Assembly: GCA_034359265.1 (NCBI GenBank)
Contig: CP136897.1
Coordinates: forward strand, 19,152,001-19,216,000
Direction: 5' to 3'
From: Canna indica
Lineage: Eukaryota; Streptophyta; Magnoliopsida; Zingiberales; Cannaceae
Length of the DNA stretch: 64,000 nt
In this document: one piece after another, positions 33,825 through 42,712 of the stretch
Layout of the letters: every line of letters starts with the position of its first letter
How positions within the stretch are numbered: the first letter of the stretch is position 1
Made by a program: the position numbers and the translations under genes
The notes under the pieces: model-generated
What the model saw: the letters and a program-made list of their open reading frames with translations, nothing else
Told to the model about the DNA's origin: nothing
Database searches by the model: none

Positions 33825-34905
33825 ATATTGTTGGTTCTGTGGTTAAAATGGTGGGGGAAAAGGTACAAAAATGCCTCCGACGTTTTCTCTCGGGTACTAA
33901 AATATCCCTAACGTTTTTTTGGGATAAAAAATACCCCTCAAGTTATGAATTGGGTACAAAAATGTCCCTCACGTTATGAATTGGGTACAAAAATGCCCCT
34001 ATAGGCAAACGGTGTTAGTTGAGAGATAACGGACGGCCAAAACGTTTTCTCATGGGTACTAAAATGTCTCTGACGTTTTCTCACGGGTACTAAAATACCC
34101 CTAAGGTTTTCTCACAGGTACAAAAATACCCATAATGTTTTCTCACGAGTACTAAAATACCCCTAATGTTAGTTTACTCGTGAGAAAATATTAGGGGTAT
34201 TTTTGTACTTGTAAGAAAACGTTAGGGGCATTTTAGTACCCGTGAGAAAATATTTTGGTCCTCCGTTATCTCTCAACTAACACCGTTTGCCTATAGGGGC
34301 ATTTTTGTACCCAATTCATAACGGTTTGAAATCAAAAATTTGGTTAATTAAAAAACCAGTTTGAAATCGAACCAAATTTTATAGTTTTCGATTTATTATG
34401 TGTCGTTTACGTGGCAATTTGTTCTCTGCATATGTGTCACGTGTAAAGTCAACATCTTTATCAGCATCCATGACATCTCCGTTAAGTCTCACCTAACAAA
34501 AGTTAGTCTGATGTTATTTTTGTACCATTTTCAATAACATTAGAGGTATTTTAGGTCCAAAACAAACGTTAAGTGTACTTTAGTACTCGTGAGAAAACGT
34601 TAGGTGTATTTTTGTACCTATGAGAAAACGTTAGGAGCATTTTAGTACTCGTGAGAAAACGTCAGGGGCATTTTAGTACCCATGAGAAAATGTTTTGGCC
34701 CTCAACTAACACCGTTTGCCTATAGGGGCATTTTTGTACCCAATTCATAACGTGAGGGGTATTTTTGATTCCACAAAAACGTTAGGGGTATTTTAATACC
34801 CGCGAGAAAATATCGAGGGTCTTTTTGTACATTTTCCCAAATGGTGGAGATAAAGTTTAGGAGATCTTGAGTTCAAGTCCTACTTAGGTTATAATTTTAA
34901 TATAA
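33825..34905 (+). mobile_element. tRNA-like SINE, split by a Mutator-type MITE
   Basis: The left part reads GTTGGTTCTGTGGTTAAAAT, like a pol III A box; the right part, after the MITE, reads GAGATCTTGAGTTCAAGTCC, a good B box (GAGTTCAAGTCC). When the MITE and one TSD copy are removed, A and B boxes lie about 40-45 bases apart, right for a tRNA-type promoter. The ends are not certain. Confidence 0.6.
33855..34838. mobile_element. Mutator-type MITE, 984 bp, with exact 9-bp TSD
   Basis: It starts GGGAAAAGGTACAAAAATGCC-like (GGGAAAAGGTACAAAAATG) and ends, inverted, GGGAAAATGTACAAAAAGA. AAATGGTGG flanks both sides (33846-33854 and 34839-34847). A 9-bp TSD is the mark of the Mutator superfamily. 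The interior is a long imperfect hairpin made of GAGAAAACGTTAGGGGTAT-type units of about 34-36 bases in both orientations. Confidence 0.9.
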
Positions 34906-35108
34906 TTGTTTACCTTTTTTATCATCATTTTTAAGATGAATTTTATTTTTTTTATTTTTCTAAACTGAATTCGGGTTATTCGGGTCGGGCCCCAATTGAA
35001 AAATCGGATTGGGTCGGGTATAAATTTTTTGAAAATTTTGAGTTAATATCCGATCGGGTCGGGTCGGATATTGACCTGACCCGCCCGATGCTTAACCCTA
35101 CTTTTGGT

Positions 35109-36185
35109 GGATAACTTGTCTGAGACAACTCTTTAGATAACCAAAATAGAAGAACATTGTATTCATATTACATTAACCAACTTCCACTACTGATTACACA
35201 ATTACATAGTACTGAGATTACACAAAAATACAAAAGCTCACATATTCATATATATTGAGAGACACTAAGGATAAGAACAAACCAATCTATGTAATCAGTA
35301 TAACCCTCATTGGCTCATAATTAACCTCCAAGGTATGCACACGATGCTTCAATTTGTTTAGTTATTGATTCATAACAGACTTTTCTTCTAAAAATTACAT
35401 CAATTATGTGTCTTCCTCTACATGCATTAATGCCTCACTAACATGTTCTCCTATATCTGAACTAACCTGATATTGGTATATATGCACTACCCTTAAAAAC
35501 CACATTTGCCGGTCGAACATATATAATTGAGCCTCCTTGAATATTTAGGAGCTTTGGCTACCTTAATATAGGTTTTGATATGCCATTAATGAGCACAAAG
35601 AAAACCAATTAGGAAACCATAGTGAGCACAAAGGAACCAAATAGCACAAAGCAGATGCATTCACAAACCGCTTAGCAAATCGATTAGGTACTTTAGAAGA
35701 TGAAAGCAAACATACCTGAAGATCTTGAGATTTCCAACCACCTTCATGTCAGCCTTATTCTTCTGCTGGCGAATGGCTACGAGGATCGAGGAATAGGAAA
35801 CGAAGGAGTTGATTTAGGGATTGTGGGGTATAAAATTAGGGCACGTGTGATTGTGGTATAACATTAAGGCACCATAAAAACTATACTATGGTGAGCAACA
35901 GGAGTCAGCGAGGAAGCTACGACACCCAATTCGAGGAGGTGAATTAAGGCGCGGTTGTGGCGCTGACGCGCATTCCTTTCCCCAATCGCGATTGTTTGGG
36001 GGAAATTGGAATGTTGGTGATGTGCTTGTTGTTCTTGTATTTTGCTAGTAGGGGAAGGTGGCGTAGGCATGGCGCAATCGATGGGTAGTGCAGGCAGGAG
36101 AGAGAGAGAGGGTGTGATGAGAGAGTGAGCGGGAAAAGAAAAATAGGGATCGTAATGGGTAATTGGCGATGGTCTTGCGATGGCA
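35109..36185. other. Intergenic DNA, possible 5' end of an unknown minus-strand gene
   Basis: At about 35720-35740 the minus strand reads ADMKVVGNLKIF followed by CAG|GTATGT, which looks like a short first coding exon and a donor, with a leader to about 35860. I could not find the next exon, so it is not called as a gene. A (GA)n tract lies at 36097-36110. Confidence 0.25.
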
Positions 36186-36189
36186 AAAT

Positions 36190-36410
36190 CCGATAACAAA
36201 TTACGGTAGCTACGTGGTTGTCATACTGCCGCGGGATTTTTAATTTTGCGACGATAAATATTTCAGTCGCAAGGTCATTGCAGATGTGACGACTCTGTGA
36301 CCCTCATTGCCCGCGATCGCAAAACCATCGCAACTGTGATTGCTACCTTTGTTGTAGCAAAATAGCTATCACGGATTACTAAATTTTTAGTTGTGGTTAC
36401 TGCACATCTG
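36190..36410 (-). mobile_element. CACTA-like end fragment
   Basis: It holds repeated TTGCGACG / CGCAAC / ATCGCAA words in both orientations, like 6116-6460, and ends near TAAATTTTTAGTTGTGG, a poor match to a CACTA end. It abuts the gypsy remnant to the right. Confidence 0.35.
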
Positions 36411-36429
36411 TCGATTTAGTCTTCGGCGG

Positions 36430-38130
36430 AAAGCTAAACGTCGTCGTCAGCTAGACGTAGCCTCAAACGCTGTCTCATTCACCGGAGAACCCAACGATGT
36501 CCCCGTTGTAGGGGTGGAGCGAGGCTTCAATCGACTGCATCTTTTTGAATGTCGAGTAGAATAGGATGTCGGCTGAGCTCCCCTGGTCCACCAAAACCTT
36601 CTTGACAAGGAAGCCGCCAGCAATTACAGAAATGACGACATGGTTATGTAAATTTTTATCAATCCCCTAGAAGTCAAATTCATATAAGGATATTACCAAG
36701 GTTCAGATGTGAGGCATCTGCGGGCGGGTGGGTCGCGTCGTCGATCGTCATGATAGCTCGGAGCGACTTCTTTCTGGCCAAGCTCGTTTCGCCTCCTTCG
36801 ACGAATCCTCCACATATGTGGCCAATGACTCCGTGGATTTCAGTGCTTGGTTGGCTAGCTCTATTGCCATCTTGGTTGCCCCCAATATTCCTCGGGGGTG
36901 GCGTTTTGCTTTGACTTCAGCGTTAGGAGACGTAGTTCTTTCAATCTCGGCTGCGGCTTCTTCTACGGCTCATGTAACAGTCGAAGCAGCCTTCCCGTAT
37001 TAGGTACTCAGTCTGATCTTTGAGCATCACTCACTCTTCAATGGTGTACTCGTAGGTGCGATGAAACTCGCACTTCTTACTTCAATCGGCATTAGGCGAG
37101 GATTTTTGCTTTCACGTGTTGCTAGGATACTTGAGCAGTTGTAGGTTGTAAATCACCTGAAAAATGGTTTCCCTTTTAGTATTCAGCGGGGTGTATTCGT
37201 CATATCCAGGGCTAGATCGGGAGGGCAACCTCCCTCTTTTGTTGTTATTCTACTCGCAACGATCTCGATCTTCGCCCTTTTTATCGGGCTATTTAACCTT
37301 CTTGTTCTCGACACTATCTTTTATTGGTCTACCTGTCTGCCTTTCTGGTCTCTCAGAGTTTTTCCATCTCCATATAGCATACAACTCATTCTCGGAACTC
37401 GACCATACTCCTCGATTTGGACAGAGCGATCTGGTCCACGAACTGTCCGGGTTTCAAACCGTGCTAGATGGAATAAAGCTCGACATGAGGGTCGAGGTTG
37501 GGGATTTCCATAGTCACGACATCAAATCTTTTCAAGTACTTTTTTAGCGGCTCATGTTGTCCTTGCTTGATGTAATGGAGTGAGTCCTCGGTCTTAGATT
37601 AGATTTGAGATGAGGAGAATTGGTTGGTGAAGACTCTGGAGAGCTCCTGGAAAGTGTGTACTGACCCTGACAGATGGGTGGAGAATCATAGCAATGTGTC
37701 TTTTTCCAAGAAGGTGGGGGAAGCTTAGCATAGTATGGAGTCAGTTCCATCATTGAGGTGCATAATTGAACAGAACATCGTCAGGTGGGTGGTCGGATCA
37801 CCCGTTCCATCATAAGGTTGGAAGTGGTCGACAATTTAAAGTTGTTGGGGAGACAAACTGCTATGATGTGCTCGGCAAAAGGTTCAGAGTCGACAGCGGG
37901 GGGAGGAACGACCTCTATGGCCTTGGTTCCTTCTTCTTCTCCCGAGTGGTGGTGTGAAGGCTAAGATCTTGGCCTCCTCGGTTCTTTCGAGATAACTATC
38001 TTTGTCATGTTCCGAGCGGGTTGTTAACCTTTGGTTCTATGCCTAAAGGTCCTCGATCAAGCGCCTTAGCACTTTTGGTGTTGGGTCGATAGGCACTGGA
38101 GCATCACTCATCGTTGTGTTAGCGTGTCTA
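36430..38130 (-). mobile_element. Ty3/gypsy gag-protease remnant, inverted relative to the copy at 22.9 kb
   Basis: Minus strand. Start MSDAPVPIDPTPKVLRRLIE near 38110, then the capsid part PYDGTGDPTTHLTMF, the gag block EPLKKYLKRFDVVTMEIPNL at about 37500-37560 and ELYSI with HGLKPGQF-like text, the knuckle region KKCEFHRTYEYTIEE near 37040-37085, and the protease GGFLVKKVLVDQGSSADILF at about 36540-36620 with the D-x-G-S-S active site. Reverse transcriptase and later domains are absent. KKCEF...RRRSRSRD matches KKYEF...RRSRNRD of the plus-strand copy, so both are one lineage. Stops and shifts are frequent. Confidence 0.85.
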
Positions 38131-38744
38131 GGCAGCGATGAGAACACTACTACTAGGTTGTTGCTTGTGTACAATGACGTTCTCCTGACTCTAGGTGCCT
38201 ACCATGATGGGGCAGATAAGATTTACTCGGCTCGAGACATCCTTGACATATCTGGAGGATTCGTCAAAGTATATGAGGGTCTAGTCTGGAACATTCACGG
38301 GGATATGTCCGAAATGAGTCGAAGTTTATCCTAAAAATGTCAGATTCATTACTATCGAATCCCTGATAATTAAACGATAAATGTGGGTGTCTTTGTCTGA
38401 TTGGACGGAGCCCCCGAGCTAAATTATGACTGACTTGATCTGAGTTTAATTTATGAGCATGAATATTATTGGGTTTGGTCCGATTTGGCCCAATAAAGGT
38501 AGTCCAGCCTAGTATCAAATATCCAACTCACTCATGCAAGATGCATAAACCAACCCACTCATGCAATATGCACGTGCCACAAATTAGGTTTAAGTCAAAT
38601 TTGGACATAACCAAGATAAACCATATATTCTTGTTAACATTCTCTATTTTAGATTAAAATCCATAAATACTGATCCAATTAATGTCTTACATATAATAAC
38701 ACTGTTCGGTACTGAGAACAACTTTTGTCATTCTCTTTATTACA

Positions 38745-38890
38745 TTTACGAGTCATTTGTTTTATTGAATATTATAGAATAATAAATGAGAGAAAAAATT
38801 GAATAAGATAATAATATCAATTTTATATTCTTATAATCCAAGTACTAAGGGATTAAAATACTTACCTTATTCTATAATTTTTTATCTCAT
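38745..38890. mobile_element. Small AT-rich MITE
   Basis: The left arm ACGAGTCATTTGTTTTATTG with ATTATAGAATAA faces the inverted right arm TTTGCTTTATGAGATAAAAA with ATTATAGAATAA. No coding capacity, and the TSD is not clear. Confidence 0.5.
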
Positions 38891-39025
38891 AAAGCAAATA
38901 TACCTTAATATAAATGTTGAATTTAAAAATATATATATATATATAACCAACGTTATTACTTAATTCAAGTGCATGCTAATCCGAGTAAATTTTTGCAACA
39001 AACCTAATTAAGTATACGCCTTTTA

Positions 39026-40915
39026 GGGGGCGTTTGGTTACCCGCAAGTGTAAATGCTGCAAAATCTATTTGCATGCAAAAGCAAATGCCCGCAAATAGA
39101 TTTTGCAGCCTACCGTTTGGTTGCCCGCAAGTAGAGTTGCAACTTCTATTTGCAAGCATTTGGTTGGCCGCAAATGGAAGTTGTAATTACACTTGCAACT
39201 TGCAACGTGCAACTTGCATCTTACGAAATTTTTCGAGTCGGGTCGGGCACGAATTTTCTCAAGTCGGGCTGAGCCGGGCCGGGATGGGATGGGTCGAGCA
39301 TGCACAAATTTATCCGGGCTGGGTACAAACTTTTTCGGGCAAGGCCGGGCACGAACTTTTCGGGTCGGGTCGTGCACAAATCTTTTTGGGCCGGGCCGGA
39401 CACGAATTTTTTCGAGTCGGCCCGAGCCGGACCGGGCCAGGTTGGGCAGTGCACGAATTTTTTCGGGCAAGGCTGGGCCGAACACAATTTTTTTTTTCGG
39501 GCTGGGCACGAATTTTTTTTCTGGTCAGGCCGGGCCGGGCATGAATTTTTTTGAGCTGGGCCAGGAAATGAATTTTTTCAGGCCGGGTCGGGCAGGAATT
39601 TTTTCGGGCCGGGCCGAGCACAAATTTTTTTTGGCCGGGAACGAATTTTCTCATGCGGGGTCGGGCATAAATTTTTTGGGCCGAGCCGAGTCAAGATGGG
39701 CAGTGCACGAATTTTTTCGGGCAAGATTGGGCCCGATGCGAATATTTCGGACTGGGCATGAATTTCTTTTCGTGTTAGGTCGGGCTGGGCATAAAATTTT
39801 TTGGGTCGGGTCGGGACACGAATTTTTTTGGGCAGGGCTGACCACGAATTTTTTCGGGCAGGGCCAGGCAAGAATTTTTTCGGTCCAGACCGGGCACGAA
39901 TTTTTTTGGGGCAGGCCGAGTACAAAATATTTTGGGCCGGGTTGGGCACGAATTTTTTGGGGTTGGGCCGTGCACGAATAATTTTGGGCCGGGCAAGGCA
40001 CGAATTTTTTCGGGTCGGCACGAGTCGGGCAGTGCATAAATTTTTTCGGGCAGGGCTGGGTTGGGCACGAATTTTTTTGGGCCGGGCATGAATTTTTTCG
40101 GGCCGGGCCGGGGTACGAATTTTTTTTGGGCAGGGCCGGGCCGACAATGAATTTTTTCGAGCCAGGCTGAGCACGAATTTTTTCGGGCCTGGCTGAGCAC
40201 AAATTTTTTCGGGCTAGGCCAGACACGAAATTTTTGAGTCTGGCTGGGCACGAAATTTTTCAGGCCGGGTTGGGCACGAATATTTTTGGACCAAGCCGGG
40301 CTGGGACGGGCCGTGCAGTGCACGAATTTTTTGGGTCGGGTCGAACACAAATTTTTTCGGGGCGGGACGGACACGAATTTTTTCGGGCCGGGCCGGGCAC
40401 AAATTTTTTCGGGCCAGGCTGGACATGAACTTTTTTGGGCCGGGTCGGGCATAAATTTTTTGGGTCGAGCCTGGGACAAATTTTTTCGGGCCAGGCTAAA
40501 AACTTAGGCCCGACATGATTTGTCTAACAAATTAATAATTTTTAATTTTTGTATAATACTAAAAATATATTAAAAAAATCTATCAAATGACATCAGATGT
40601 AAAATCTGACACTACCATCAGATTCAGCACGCAAAAACCTACAACTTTGATATTTATCTCGTCTTCATCCGACGACTCTACGTCGCCAAAATTAATTATT
40701 TTTCAATACTTAAATTATTGCATTTGCAGCCCGCAATTTTGTATTGCGGGCTTTTTGGGCTGCAATTTCACTTGCGGCCCCGCAAATGATATTTGAAATA
40801 CAAATTGCAACTAGTAAATGCTGCAAAATGATTTTACAGCCAACCAAACAAATTTGTTATCTAAATGCTGTAACTAGAGTTGCAGCATTTGTACTTGCGG
40901 GCAACCAAACGCCCC
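39026..40915 (+). mobile_element. PIF/Harbinger-like (Tourist-type) element with internal minisatellite, copy 2
   Basis: TTA flanks both sides (39023-39025 and 40916-40918). The ends are GGGGGCGTTTGGTTACCCGC and, inverted, GGGGCGTTTGGTTGCCCGCA; similarity goes on for about 36 bases to AAATGCTGCAA. Next to the left TIR a GCAAAATCTATTTGC / GCAAATAGATTTTGC hairpin occurs. The right unique part (40515-40800) is the inverted counterpart of 21650-21900 in copy 1. No transposase is encoded. Confidence 0.85.
39235..40510 (+). repeat. GC/AT-alternating minisatellite inside Harbinger-like copy 2
   Basis: About 45 degenerate units of 20-35 bases. Each has a GC-rich half (GGGCCGGGCCGGGCACG and variants) and a short AT half (AATTTTTTC). 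Because the lengths vary, all six frames stay open in places; reading frames of up to 262 codons here are artefacts of the repeat. Confidence 0.88.
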
Positions 40916-41517
40916 TTAATATAAAAAATTCTGTTATTCTTATTATTATGCCGTATCTAGTATCTAAATTTAGTATTAAGATTAATTAGCCACAAATCTA
41001 ATGTAGTCTTCAAATTTCTACCACTTTTACAAAGTGGTTGCAAGTGAGATACAAATCAAGATCGATACTTTCTCATGTGAGTCTCCATGTAATAGAAAGA
41101 TCATTTAATCGACTAGCTTGCATCATCACCTTTGCCATCATCTTTTGATTAGTGACATAATTAATATTTAATATTTAATTTAATTTAAAAAATAAAATAT
41201 GGGGGAATACATGGAAATATATATGACTAACTAAAATACAATTTAACCAAATTTCAATATTTTTTAAATAATTATTTTATTATATAAAAATTAATAAGTA
41301 TTCTTCCTACCTAACAAAAAAATCAATATATTTTTTCAAGTAAGGGCCAAAGAAGATCATATAAATTTAGTTGAGCAAATATTCAAAATCATATCTTCAA
41401 CTTTATTTTTTTTTCAAAACCATAATATGTATCTGAATATTCTCGGATCCATAACTAAATTTCAAATTTTTCTATTTTGTCCTCAAAAGTGTTGGATAGA
41501 CAAGGAGTTCGACGAAA

Positions 41518-41712
41518 TGATTTTCCAGTTACTGGGTTTACTGTTGTACCAGAATTAACTATGATGGCCATAGTTCTATGCCTGCTGGTACTTGGCCGGA
41601 TTGCTCCTATCTTGAGCAAGGCTTGTATGTGTCGATCATACTGGTCTTTCATCAGAGGGCTAATGTGTTTGAGAGGCTTGTCCTGAATTGTTAAGACGAT
41701 AGTACAAGCACT
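41518..41712 (-). pseudogene. Endogenous caulimovirid (plant pararetrovirus) reverse transcriptase fragment
   Basis: Minus-strand text HISPLMKDQYDRHIQALLKI then GAIRPSTSRHRT and VNSGTTVNPVTG has the spacing seen just before the catalytic part of the reverse transcriptase in caulimovirids and their genomic copies. Only about 65 residues remain, with no catalytic motif. A short relic of this kind is inert. A Ty3/gypsy origin is less likely, because the SRHRT...VNSGT...TGK order is typical of caulimovirids. Confidence 0.6.
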
Positions 41713-41721
41713 CCCTGATTT

Positions 41722-41805
41722 GGAGTTACCAGCACCAGGAGCATACATCATCCTTGAGACGGATGGATGCATGGAAGGTTGGGGGGGGTATGTAAATGGA
41801 AGCCC
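41722..41805 (+). pseudogene. Endogenous caulimovirid RNase H fragment, opposite strand
   Basis: Plus-strand GAYIILETDGCMEGWGGYV resembles the start of the RNase H domain of caulimovirids (ETDGCMEGWGG). It lies head to head with the reverse transcriptase fragment on the other strand, so the two pieces are rearranged. Too short to be active. Confidence 0.6.
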
Positions 41806-42119
41806 ATTTTTGGTCGACCGATTCAATAAAAAATGGACCGATTCAATAGGATTTTGGGGTTCAACCTCAAAATATTTAAACTCGATAAATATTTTGTACC
41901 GTTCATTTTATTTTATACCACAAAATCCTGTTGAGTTGGTCCATTTTTTATTGAATCGGTCTGTCATCGTGTAAATCAGCCAGCCCAACACTTTTGAGGG
42001 CAAAATCGAAAAGTTTGAAATTTAGTTATGGATCCGAAAATATTCGGATTTATATTATGATTTTGAGAAAAAATGAGATTGAAGATATAATTTTGAGTAT
42101 TTGCTCAATTTAGTTAGTG

Positions 42120-42712
42120 TGGTGACTCACACGCCAAGCCTCGATGCCATTTGCTTAACGGTATGGGACTTCCGGGCCAAGCGACTTCCTTAACTGCTTA
42201 ACCAACTCACCTGCGACTGATAGCGATAGGTGAACAAACAAATCCATCTCCTCCTTTGAAATGACTCTTTTGTCCTACGGTGTAAGATATTTCATGCACC
42301 TCATTTTGTCTGACATCGTTGGAATTAACATGATTTAGTAGTGGTGATATGGGTAGTGAACTGATGCCTCTCGCATAAATAAAATTAGGGGCGGCACCGC
42401 CGGCACTCACTACCGGCACAGAAGCACCTCTAGACCGGCAGAAGCCGGTAACCTGGCGGACTTTTTGGTTGTCCTCCCCAGTTTAAATTTCTCCCCCTCT
42501 TCTCTCTCTTCTCCCTTCAGTGCTTTCGCTCTCCTTCCTCGAAGTTTTTGCGAGCTTCTAGGGTTTGCAAAGGTCCCTGCTTCTTATTTTTTGAGGAACT
42601 TGACTGATTGGAGAGGCTTGCGAGTTAAATTTGTCGTGGCTTGGGTCCTCTGAATCGAATCTGCTTGGAAGTATTGCTCGATTCTTTGTTTGTCACATAA
42701 TCCCTTTGACCG
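42120..42712 (+). promoter_or_regulatory. Upstream region and probable leader of the TAG gene
   Basis: Includes a CT-rich leader-like stretch at 42470-42545. No clear TATA box. The first ATG of the coding frame with a matching downstream protein is at 42713. A short upstream open frame (42465-42653) lies in the leader. Confidence 0.4.

Larger units (their letters stand above)
33669..35100. mobile_element. hAT-type element, 1432 bp including two nested insertions
   Basis: The ends are TAGGGCTGAGCA and, inverted, TAGGGTTAAGCA. CTTTTGGT flanks both sides exactly (33661-33668, 35101-35108). Subterminal words are CGGGTCGGGTCGGG on the left and the right. Without the nested Mutator MITE (993 bp with one TSD copy) the element is about 440 bp, like the other hAT MITEs here. 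Confidence 0.9.
41364..42115. repeat. Inverted-repeat unit of about 750 bp enclosing pararetrovirus-like fragments
   Basis: Left arm 41364-41506 and right arm 41980-42113 are imperfect inverted copies over about 130-140 bases (shared GAGCAAATA, CATAACTAAATTTCAAA, CCTCAAAAGTGTTGG). A second inner inverted pair is GACCGATTCAATAAAAAATG (41815) against CATTTTTTATTGAATCGGTC (41945). The whole could fold back on itself. The TSD is not clear. Confidence 0.75.

Noticed and set aside
33855..34838. Regularly spaced GAGAAAACGTTAGGGG repeats resembling a CRISPR array
   Set aside because: Units occur in both orientations, spacers are parts of the same repeat, the host is a plant, and TIR plus 9-bp TSD show a Mutator-type MITE.
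39193..40479. Long reading frames of 198-262 codons rich in ARPEKI or GTNFF text
   Set aside because: They are translations of the minisatellite in several frames on both strands, with no domain and no codon bias of a gene.
20908..40915. A giant 20-kb palindrome: Harbinger-like copy, gypsy, CACTA, inverted gypsy, inverted Harbinger-like copy
   Set aside because: The DNA next to the elements differs on the two sides (TAAATAAAGTTG against TAAAAGGCGTAT when read inverted), each Harbinger-like copy has its own target site, and the gypsy copies cover different domains. Separate insertions explain it better.
42127..42215. Possible tRNA or SINE on the minus strand (GGTGAGTTGGTTAAGCAGTT)
   Set aside because: An A-box-like word is present, but no B box or cloverleaf could be formed at the right distance.
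42465..42653. Separate small gene before TAG
   Set aside because: A 62-codon frame in the CT-rich leader without a motif; more likely an upstream open frame or chance.
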